Assembly (NCBI GenBank): GCA_018806985.1
Contig: JADANN010000351.1
Location: forward strand, 496,001 to 560,000
Source: Angiostrongylus vasorum
Lineage: Eukaryota > Nematoda > Chromadorea > Rhabditida > Metastrongylidae
DNA length: 64,000 bases
Direction: 5' to 3'
The notes beneath the pieces were generated by a model. That model was not told the DNA's origin, did not search any database, and saw only the letters and a list, made by a program, of their open reading frames with translations. Below, piece after piece: positions 56,801-64,000 of this stretch. Positions within the stretch are counted from its first letter, which is position 1; the number at the start of each line of letters is the position of its first letter. The position numbers and the translations under genes are program-made.

Positions 56801-58761
56801 AGAGTCATCGATTGCTATTTTGGAGCAGTCATTTACGCTTGACGATCCAAGTGCTCATCCACCATGCGTGTTCCTAAAGGCACAGGCTGCACTGGCGGAT
56901 GCAACATATCTGAAGTTAAGTGCTTCACGAACGAATGGAGAGCTAGTGGAGAAAGTAGCAGATTTTACTCGTTTTGCTACTCACTTCTCAGAACCATTCA
57001 TTAAAAATCTGCTAGTTGTACCAAATGATCCCAACTATGTATCCGAGTTGTTGGAACTCCACGAAATGTTGTTACGAAAGTTGGGTGCGATGAGCTGTCA
57101 GATTGATCTGTTCATAGAACTCGCGAAGCAGAAGGAAAATTTGGATCATTTGGTTTCTGAAAAGTTGCGCTTCAATGATATTTATGGCGACCAGATTAAA
57201 GTAGCCGATGAGATACGAGAGCGGATGATTGACGAAGATGTTCGGTATTCTCTTAATTTAGCTTATGAAGAAGCGAAATACGGTTACAATCCTTATAGAA
57301 TATGTCGAACGACAAATGTGAAGAGATTTCCACGCTCTAGTAATCCCGGAAGTGTGATACTTACCTATCATTGCGAATTAACAGATCCGGTAGCCTACAA
57401 AGAGACAATGATGCCACTGAGAAGAGCAACGGCGAAAAATAGACCCTTGTTGAACGACACGATATGGCATGTCGCCGAAGTGTTCACGGAAGAAAAAGTT
57501 TTCAAGAAAAAGCTACAGTCGTCGAGCTCAAAAGCACCACTGATTCCACAAATGCAAGAGAAGTACCCACTCGATAGTGAGGTATACTCTACTGTGCGGG
57601 ATCGATTTTGGCGTCGTACTGATTGGCCAAGCAGCGTCGATTGCCAAACGATCATATCGCGGACGGATATATTCAAACAGCGCTGGTTTCCTCAGGTGTT
57701 CATCAGCCCCGAGAACAAAGGATTCTTAGTAACTGAATATTTGACTCGAGGAATCGGTTTAGAGTCACATGAAGATCATCCTTTGCCGTGGAAGGAACCA
57801 TACTGTAAGGAGGTGAATATGTTCGGGGACGAACTTAGTCTCTTTACTGGGCTGCTTATTACTATCAATACTGGGCCAGCAAGTGAATATTCCGAGTCGC
57901 GGTTGAAATCAGTGCTAGTACGGCTCGCCGGGCGAATTATGGAAGACATTGAAGTCGCCCAAAGAATTCGATCTATGATGGATATTAATAGCGGTCCAAG
58001 ATGGTTGGCGTTGAATTTGGCTGCTTTATACTGGCGAGTTAAAGGTAATCCGAAGCAAGCATCGTTTTGTTTAATTGAAGCAGTTCTTCTGCAGGTACTT
58101 TTATCTTCCTGCAACAGATTTTTCGGAACGCTACAATATATCGGACAGTACTATATTCCTAATTTAAGCCAGATTACGCTGATATCGCGTTTGTACAACT
58201 AGCGCAACTGATCCTCAAAGTGACCGGTCAGAAGGAAGAGTCGGCTAAACTTTTATTGATGGCCAGCACGGTCGACCCAGATGAAGTAACGTTTTCAAAT
58301 TTATTGTGGTTCAGAACCTTTTTGAAGTTCTTTTCCGTAACTACGAGAAGTTCGATTTTGAAAAGGGAATTTTAAGAAGTGAATCTTTTACGGTTTTTTT
58401 TTCCACATCACACGTTCATACGGTGAAGATATTGCTTCATTGTTCAGCCGGCAACCTACTGGCTACGTGCTCGGCTGGCGTTGTTATCTAATGATGTTGA
58501 TGAAGCGTTAAAGTACTTGAAGCTGTCGTTAGATAAAGATCCGTTCAACGACATAGTTGCTGAGGATCTGTTAAAGGTTGCTTGTAGTGGGAAGGTTAGT
58601 TTTCAAGTCGGAGTATTTAAACGATGGAATGTCTGGGAAATTTCAGGAGTAACCCGTATACATTGGCGCAAATTTGTTGTATATAAATGTACGTATGTAT
58701 ATACGTATGTGTATGTTTATATATACAACACATAGTGTACAGTATGTATATGTGCATATAA

Positions 58762-58799
<38 letters not shown>

Positions 58800-58921
58800 G
58801 CAAATTGTCCTAGTGTTTTTACCCAGCTTTGTTTTATTTTTAGTCGTCAAAACCAACAATTTCATCGCAGTTTCCTACCGTATGCTGTTCTCCTGTGGTT
58901 CAAAATGCCGTCTGCTTCAAG
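53899..58921 (+). CDS. TTC17-like tetratricopeptide repeat protein (3' end open)
   Basis: Vertebrate TTC17 is a large TPR protein linked to actin organisation and ciliogenesis. Modelled exons: 53899-54015, 54119-54229, 54300-54529, 54622-54736, 55204-55356, 55545-55651, 56570-56590, 56705-58094, 58169-58285, 58448-58594 and 58844-58921, in frame for about 862 codons. The ATG follows a TTTTTCTCCAG acceptor. Residues 1-23 look like a signal peptide (ILTIFLVVNNASC), then YYWKISDDGKV, the TTC17 N-terminal signature. TPR-like helices include HIGAHPYLHLAAAYWRQIGD and, near the end, ATYWLRARLALLSNDVDEAL. SPENKGFLVTEYLTRGIGLE and HPLPWKEPYC match the region between the two TPR blocks. The junction of exons 4 and 5 is uncertain, because a SINE starts there. 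Exon 7 is only 21 bases. Exon 11 is less certain, and a possible next exon is at 59617. The family is longer, so the gene probably continues beyond the window. The symbol is left blank because the worm name is not certain to me. Confidence 0.88.
54733..54828 (+). repeat. Family S1 SINE, internally deleted, at an exon edge
   Basis: GGTGGTTAGAGGCGTCCTGC (box A region) and ATGGGATCGATCCCGTACC (box B region) pass straight into AGAGCTTTATCCTTTATCC, the S1 tail. The body of about 170 bases is missing. The head overlaps the predicted 5' splice site of TTC17 exon 4. Confidence 0.75.
55870..56232. repeat. Family A repeat in TTC17 intron 6
   Basis: TTCGCCTGTCTCTCGGCTAG, CATCGGCATTGAACCCAG, GAGATATTTGCAAAACTCCG and the closing GTCCGGAGTTTTGCAGATA with GTGGTTGTATTTCGC. 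It appears to be two partial copies joined. Confidence 0.7.
56243..56278 (-). ncRNA. Hammerhead-like motif, intact core
   Basis: On the minus strand: AGCT CTGATGA A GAGG-AAAA-CGTC GAAAC GTT AGCC. Both core boxes are canonical. Stem I pairs with one G-U, and stem II has three of four pairs. Confidence 0.6.
56301..56336 (+). ncRNA. Hammerhead-like motif, canonical core, sense in TTC17 intron
   Basis: GGCT CTGATGA A GACG-AAGA-GGTC GAAAC GTT ATGC. The core is the textbook CTGATGA/GAAAC. Stem II has three of four pairs, and stem I is partly mismatched. Confidence 0.6.
58763..58796. repeat. (TA)n microsatellite
   Basis: About 17 TA units, preceded by imperfect TATG/TATA repeats from 58684. Confidence 0.95.
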
Positions 58922-58944
58922 GTTTGTGTCTGAAGCTCATATTT

Positions 58945-59130
58945 ATGCATACAACCACAACGATGCTGAGACGTTTGCAAAATTTCGGACCGCAAGTGTG
59001 TATAGCGAGGACGAACACGTTTTTACTCTTTCCGGAGAATAACGCGTTCACCACAACACCATGTGGGTCTTTCGTTTCGCCTGTCTCTCAGATAGTTCTA
59101 TCAATCAGTTCTATTTGTGCATATATAAGC
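58945..59130 (+). repeat. Family A repeat, partial
   Basis: ATGCTGAGACGTTTGCAAAA, ATAACGCGTTCACCACAACA and TTCGTTTCGCCTGTCTCTCA match the left half of family A. Confidence 0.7.
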
Positions 59131-59149
59131 GTTTTATTTCATATGACCC

Positions 59150-59432
59150 GGCATGGACGCGTGTTGCGCAGTGGTTAGAGGCGCACTGCTGTACACAAGG
59201 GATCGATCCCGGGCCCCAGGTTCACAAAGCCTTCCATCCCTCAGGGGTCGGCAAATTGGTACCAGACTTGTCTAGGGGAATAGCAGCACTGGCTCGATAT
59301 ATCATTAAGCTTTCACGAGTCATTGCATAGACCAGATATATATCCAATCACTCTCTAACGATACTTGATGAAGTCGAATGCATGGTGCACCGTCAGAGAT
59401 TTGTCAACTCCGAGGGCTTTATTCTTTTACCA
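59150..59432 (+). repeat. Family S1 SINE, well preserved
   Basis: GTGTTGCGCAGTGGTTAGAG (box A), AAGGGATCGATCCCGGGCC (box B), GGGGTCGGCAAATTGGTACC and GATGAAGTCGAATGCATGG. It can serve as the reference copy for S1. Confidence 0.85.
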
Positions 59433-59616
59433 CTTATGACCCTGCACTGCATATTGTGCAGATTCCGGCACATATTTGAATTGACTTGTTGTCTCAAATC
59501 GATAAAATCTGTGTGTGATTTGGGCTGCCACTAAGGACGTTGTTTTCTTCATGAATGTTGCTGTTTGAGCTCATTATCTTTGGTATTATGGGATAGCTCT
59601 GCCAAATCATTTCCAG

Positions 59617-59674
59617 GTTTTTCCATATGAAGCAGTGAAATTTTGTGGATCGGAGAGAGATTGGTACCTAACAG
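59617..59674 (+). CDS. Possible further TTC17-like exon
   Basis: TTTCCAG precedes a 58-base open stretch reading VFPYEAVKFCGSERDWYLT and a GTGTAG donor. Its frame-0 start fits the frame-0 end of the preceding exon. However, its right half resembles repeat sequence, so the call is weak. Confidence 0.3.
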
Positions 59675-59689
59675 GTGTAGTACCAATTT

Positions 59690-59825
59690 ATCGATCCGTG
59701 AAAGATGGGATGCTTAGCCCTGCGCTGGCGTGGAACAATGAGCGTGCATTCGGCGGCACGGCGAGTTTAAACACAGTGCTTGCCGCACTATATAAAGGAT
59801 AAAAAATAAAGGATAAAAGATAACC
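59690..59825. repeat. SINE-like remnant with GGATAA tail
   Basis: ACCAATTTATCGATCCGTGA resembles SINE body sequence, and AAAGGATAAAAAATAAAGGA resembles the S1 tail. Too degraded to assign. Confidence 0.4.
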
Positions 59826-59827
59826 AC

Positions 59828-59858
<31 letters not shown>

Positions 59859-59917
59859 TATATAATGTATATACGTGAATAACACATGTGTATATGTACA
59901 TATATCTACGCATAGGC

Positions 59918-59918
<1 letters not shown>

Positions 59919-59965
<47 letters not shown>
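59919..59965. repeat. (TA)n microsatellite at the RTE 3' end
   Basis: About 23 TA units directly abutting the 3' end of the minus-strand RTE copy. RTE-type elements often end in short tandem repeats, so the tract may have grown from the element's tail. Confidence 0.9.
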
Positions 59966-59966
<1 letters not shown>

Positions 59967-59968
<2 letters not shown>

Positions 59969-62335
59969 CTCTATCACCTGTAGTCCCGTTGATCGTCGAG
60001 TGACTCGAGCGGGCGCCAGTAAATCTTCCAATTTTCCCTGTCGCGTGCAAGAGTAGCCCAGTTGGTTCTGCTCGCTCTAGGACTCGTCGAGCATCATACC
60101 TTTCTTCTAGGCTCTTCGTGAAGAACTCTGACCATCGGGTCGGGGTCTTCATGCACTACGCTTGACATCCCTATGAATCCAATCACTAACGGCTCTCGTC
60201 CATCGGTTGTCTTTCATACGCATTACGTGTCCGGCCCACCTTATCTTCCATTTAGGCGTACAGAACGGCATCTTTGATTTTTTGATCGTTCACGCAGGTC
60301 GGAGCTTCGGATCCCATCCCTCACTTGTGTGAAACCAGATACTCCTAGCATCGTCCTTGCATTCAGACAGGTAACGTGTGAAGAGCCGAGCCAGTGTGTT
60401 TACGAGTACTGGCGGAAGATTTTTCAGGTGTTCTGGTCTCATCCTCTCTGGACCTGGTGCTGTTCGATTTTTCAGCGACGAAATGGCATGTCGGATTTCG
60501 AAGGGAGAACCGGTGGTACAACATATCCATCCTCCTTTATTGCATATGACGGAGGCTGGACATGGCTGTCGAAGAGTAGTATTCGTGAATGATTTTCTCG
60601 ATTGCCTTTCTAGACGCTGTAACTGTTCGTATGGGCGCCGGAGTGCAATCATCTTGGTCTTGTAATTGGCAAAGCTTCGGTGGGCTTTGCGAATGCTTGT
60701 TCTAGCCTCTGCAGCTTCGATCGTTACTGCTGCTGTTCTGATTTTTAAGATCTTCTTTTATCGCCTGTCTGCATTGTTTTGCATATCCGGACGTTAGTTC
60801 GCGGTTGCCTGCAGGTCGTGCTATTCCAAGCTGGAGTATCGGCTCGAGTGTTTCTGGAGACAGACGTCTCTTGGTGACTTTCAAACTCTCAGCTTTCATA
60901 GCGCTAGCGTGAAGGTGTTGAATGAGCTAGTCGTATTCTTCGTCGATGTTATCGACAACGGAATCAATGAATTGAATGAGCCCAAGTTTGCGGTGGTTCT
61001 GGGATCTCGGTTTTTGAATTTAGCAGTTTTTCTCCTTTCAACGAGAAATAGAATTTTGCACATGGAGACGGTGGTCTTGTCCTATGTTGAATTTTGGGAC
61101 AACAGCGACATCGGTTAGGCAAAACCTTCTATTTACTATGATGTTGTCTATTTCGTTATGGTGCTATCCATTGGGAGACTCGAACGTCCAGCGTTGAGGG
61201 TGGAGCTTCTGGAATTGCGAGTTACCATGGGTGGTCTTGGTCGCCATGATAAACTCAGCCGCTCACCCTGTCCGTTCCATTCTAATCCATGAGTCTCAAT
61301 GTGACGTTCTTCAGACGTTATTCTTGGTCCAGTCTTGGCGTTGAAATCTCCAATGATGACCTTGAAGAATGTATGGTCTTCTCTGCAGAACTTCTCCAAG
61401 TGCCTATAGAACGCTTCGACTTCCTCTTCATCATAGTTTGATGTCGGCGCGTAAACGACGAAGATTGTCAAAGCCGGAATTGATCCACATCTTTTAAACC
61501 GTAAACGTCCGATTCGGATTGTAAGTTGTTCGAATGAATGATGCTCATGGACAAACTCGTGTTGACGAGAACGCCGACCCCGCCAACTCCTCTATGGTCG
61601 CATGTTCCGAGGAACAGTTCTTCTCCGGTGTCATAGACGGAGTTGAAAGGCTGGCGTCTTCTCGTCTCGGCCAGGCCGATGACGTTGTACTTTATCCTTC
61701 TTGCTTGCATGAGCAACTCTTCTATCGAGGACTCGGATCCAAGTGTACGTGCATTGTAGGTACAGATCGTCACCGTAGTTCTTCGAAATCCAGGCAGCTT
61801 CCATTGGCCCTGAGATTTTAGCAGCCCATCCGTATTCGTCTTACCCAACGCTGCGAAACTGGGGGGCTCTTTCGGGGTCAGGGGAATGAGGCCCGTTTTT
61901 TTTTACTGTGTTTAACATTTTGATACTCACTATAGCTTGCTGGGCTCTGAACGTAGGGGCTGGGTATACTCACGGGTAGCTTGCCAGGCTCTCCAAAAGT
62001 GGATATGGAGCTTATTTGTTGGAGGCGACTCCTAACTGCCTCCCATATACTTCCCTGTCACTTGGTTGCAGGCTTTTGGCCGAATTGACTCGCAGAATAC
62101 AATCTGCATAAACTAGAACGCACCCACACACGTATGCATGAATACGCCTAGCAAATACAGAAAGTATATGCCAAATTCGGCGCAGCAGAAACAGGGAGTC
62201 CATCCCCTGGATCCACCTGCTTCTGAGGAAAGCATAGGTCGCTTTTGGTCCGCGATTAACCCCTAACGTTACTTGGGACGCGCCACGTAGCCTCGCGACT
62301 AGCCGGCTCGAGGTCCCTCATGTGAAGGAGATCCA
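59967..62335 (-). mobile_element. RTE-like retrotransposon, internally deleted
   Basis: Same family as 41800-45225. The leader starts at about 62335 (ending CTCATGTGAAGGAGATC on the plus strand), the endonuclease spans about 61850-61150, and the linker and first RT part span about 60900-60370. The sequence then jumps from TRYLSEC to DDARSIWFHTSEGW. Comparison with the other copy places the missing piece at about 43815-44810, about 1 kb, including the FADD catalytic box. The endonuclease motifs are better kept here ([21 protein letters not shown]). The element cannot make an active RT. Confidence 0.88.
61148..61848 (-). pseudogene. RTE endonuclease, two overlapping frames
   Basis: The first frame (61848-61468) starts near the leader and includes TICTYNARTLGSESSIEELL, NVIGLAETRRRQPFNSVYD and GVGGVGVLVNTSLSM. 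The second (61471-61148) carries [32 protein letters not shown] and GLEWNGQGERLS. The junction near 61500 looks like a frame change. The family's endonuclease nicks target DNA for priming. Here it is disconnected from a working RT. Confidence 0.8.
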
Positions 62336-62468
62336 TGGTATATATGTATATGCCTATATATTTATTTATATGATCTTATAAATTGATCATAAGGTGATGT
62401 GAGGTTGGTATAGGTCTTCGTTGTCGTTGTTGTTGTTGTTGTCGTTGCTGTTGGTGTTGTTTGTCGAT

Positions 62469-62504
62469 GGCTGACGTTTCGGCGATTTCGTCTTCCTCGG
62501 AGCC
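62469..62504 (-). ncRNA. Hammerhead-like motif
   Basis: On the minus strand: GGCT CCGAGGA A GACG-AAAT-CGCC GAAAC GTC AGCC. Stem I GGCT/AGCC is complete. The core has one change (T4 to C) and stem II has three of four pairs. Confidence 0.6.
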
Positions 62505-62615
62505 GTGCTGTTATGAGTGAGATGTATGGACGAACGGGCGAGTATTATCATCAAGACCGAAAAAAACCTTTCCTTTCACTGCTGGATTACAAGTGGGTCC
62601 CACTTGTAACATCAC

Positions 62616-62651
62616 GGCTATGAGGAAGGCGAAATCGCCGAAACGTCAGCC
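62616..62651 (+). ncRNA. Hammerhead-like motif with complete stems I and II
   Basis: GGCT ATGAGGA A GGCG-AAAT-CGCC GAAAC GTC AGCC. Stem I and stem II are both fully paired and the GTC triplet is intact. The only core change is C3 to A in CTGANGA. Compared with the 15202 copy, stem II keeps pairing although two bases differ. Confidence 0.62.
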
Positions 62652-62904
62652 ATCGACCAACAACACCGACAGCAACGACAACAACAACAATAACGACAAC
62701 GACAACGAAGACCTATACCACCCTCGCATCAGCTTGGCAAGATCAGTTTATAAGATCATATTAATAAATACATCAACCATCTATGCCGAGTTTTATAGAA
62801 AGTTGGTCTTTTGAGTTATGCCCATATAAGTGCATATACATATTTGTAGATATATATATGTGTATATGTACATATATATATATATTAACATACATGTGTA
62901 TAGG

Positions 62905-63260
62905 GGTGGACAGCGCAGTGGTATTGATGTCGGTCATCACGAGTACGGTGCTAGTTCGATTCCGCTTTGGGCTCACCAGGCCTGTCATCCCTCCGGGATC
63001 GGGAGATCGTGCCGGACTTACCGGGAAAAAAAGATCATTCTCTGCAATCCAGCTCCAGCGCGGCTATCTCAGGGCTTCAGGTGAAATCGACTCGACCAGC
63101 ATTCTACAACATTCAGAATGAAATGAAAAAATCCCTTTAGCAGCTGCCAAAGCCATACATAAAAGTTGGAAGACCTTTGTGGATAGTGGATGCGAGGAAA
63201 AGAATCGAATGTGAGAAGTGCTGGGATCCGCACAGTAAACGTGAAAACGGGTCATAAAGC
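62905..63260 (+). repeat. Family S2 SINE, reference copy
   Basis: GTGGACAGCGCAGTGGTATT (box A), GGTGCTAGTTCGATTCCGC (near-perfect box B), CATCCCTCCGGGATCGGGAG and TGCTGGGATCCGCACAGTAA near the 3' end. The spacing of the boxes fits a Pol III tRNA-type promoter. Confidence 0.82.
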
Positions 63261-63261
63261 T

Positions 63262-63545
63262 CTAAAGGATAGAGCTCTCGGCGTTGATCTATCCCTGAGG
63301 GATGCGGCATGCATTCGACTTCATTAACTATCGTTTGGAGGTGACTGAATGCATATCTAACCTTTACAATGACTCGCGGTAGCCTACCGATGCATCGAGC
63401 CGGTGCTGCTATCCTCCCAGACAAGTCTGGTACCAATTTGCGGATCGCAGAGTAATGGAAGGCTTGGTGGGCCATGGGCGCGAAGATCGATTCCACGTGT
63501 GTGACGCTGGGCGCCTCGGATCACTGCGCCACACGCACCTCCTAG
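63262..63545 (-). repeat. Family S1 SINE
   Basis: The plus strand begins AAAGGATAGAGCTCTCGGCG (tail and 3' end) and finishes CACTGCGCCACACGC (reverse of box A). It abuts the S2 copy tail to tail. Confidence 0.8.
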
Positions 63546-63599
63546 GACGGATCATATGAAATAAAATAATAGGAATAAAAATATATATGCATGTACGGG

Positions 63600-63858
63600 T
63601 ACGTGTGGCGCAATGGTCGGTGGCGCCATGCGAAACACATGGGATCGCTCCCAGCGCCCGAGGCTCACCGAGCTCTTCGTTCCTACTGGGTTGGTAAATT
63701 GGTAGATAGCAGCACTGGCTCGATGCATCGGTAGGCTACCGCGAGTCATTGTAAAGGCCAGATATATATCCATTCACCTCTAATGATGCTTAATGAAGTC
63801 GAATGCATGGCAAATCCCTAAGGGATTGGTCATCACCGAGAGCTTTCTCCATTATATA
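63600..63858 (+). repeat. Family S1 SINE
   Basis: ACGTGTGGCGCAATGGTCGG (box A), CATGGGATCGCTCCCAGCGC (box B region), GGTTGGTAAATTGGTAGATA and GATGCTTAATGAAGTCGAAT. Confidence 0.8.
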
Positions 63859-63881
63859 TATATGTATACACCACAAGTCGA

Positions 63882-63885
<4 letters not shown>

Positions 63886-63931
<46 letters not shown>

Positions 63932-63935
63932 ATTT

Positions 63936-63968
<33 letters not shown>
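63886..63968. repeat. (TA)n microsatellite
   Basis: Two TA tracts separated by TTTAAA-type bases at the window's end. Confidence 0.95.
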
Positions 63969-63969
<1 letters not shown>

Positions 63970-64000
63970 CCTATACCCACATATATATGTGCATGTACAT

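Larger units (their letters stand above)
62359..62772. mobile_element. Large fold-back element with hammerhead motifs in both arms
   Basis: Left arm 62359-62511 and right arm 62614-62772 are inverted copies: GGTATAGGTCTTCGTTGTCG on the left against CGACAACGAAGACCTATACC on the right, continuing through GTT/AAC triplet tracts to CGATGGCTGACG/CGTCAGCCATCG. The motifs are at 62469-62504 (-) and 62616-62651 (+). The loop is about 100 bases. No coding capacity. Confidence 0.85.

Noticed and set aside
1..64000. CRISPR arrays, bacterial operons, prophage or other prokaryotic systems
   Set aside because: The gene structure is eukaryotic with introns. The regular repeats seen are microsatellites and dispersed elements, with no direct-repeat and spacer array.

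Overview
The window is nuclear DNA of a nematode, most likely a clade V strongylid of the hookworm type. Short exons with GT-AG introns are scattered through several-kilobase AT-rich introns. Two neighbouring genes are closest to the Caenorhabditis genes snx-6 and gck-3. Acceptor-like motifs sit directly against start codons, as expected for spliced-leader trans-splicing. Most of the remaining DNA is retroelement debris, short interspersed repeats and (TA)n microsatellites.

Layout. 1-13,273 holds the 3' end of a sorting nexin 6 gene (snx-6, + strand, last three exons). A decayed Penelope-like element (PLE, 6,798-8,750) lies in its intron. 13,300-23,770 is repeat-rich intergenic DNA. 23,770-30,700 is a complete, 13-exon OSR1/SPAK-type Ste20 kinase gene (gck-3, + strand). 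Its spliced reading frame closes exactly at 538 codons plus a stop, but one intron must end in CG instead of AG. 35,180-36,796 (- strand) is a decayed choline-phosphate cytidylyltransferase gene with at least two in-frame stops. 37,000-53,500 is a retroelement cluster: an RTE-like non-LTR element (41,800-45,225, +), an older RTE-like copy in the opposite direction (45,240-48,065, -), 3' stubs of other non-LTR elements, a PLE stub, and many short interspersed elements. 53,899 onwards is a TTC17-like tetratricopeptide gene (+ strand, eleven exons modelled, probably running past the window). 59,967-62,335 is a second RTE copy (- strand) with a large internal deletion. The end is more short interspersed elements and microsatellite.

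Four short repeat families recur and are named here S1, S2, S3 and A. S1 and S2 begin with tRNA-like box A and box B sequences, so they look like tRNA-derived SINEs. S3 is about 390 bp long. A has inverted ends like a MITE.

The most interesting signal is a set of about fourteen short motifs built as: a GGCT-like arm, CTGANGA, a small hairpin, GAAAC, GTC, and an AGCC-like arm. This is the architecture of a type I hammerhead ribozyme with a palindromic, dimer-forming stem III. The motifs lie at the ends of PLE fragments and in fold-back pairs, and some sit in the sense orientation inside introns of gck-3 and TTC17. Hammerheads are known from Penelope-like elements in general, so the family is not new, but these copies, their pairing and their intronic positions merit testing. 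All calls are from reading the sequence alone; no database search was run.
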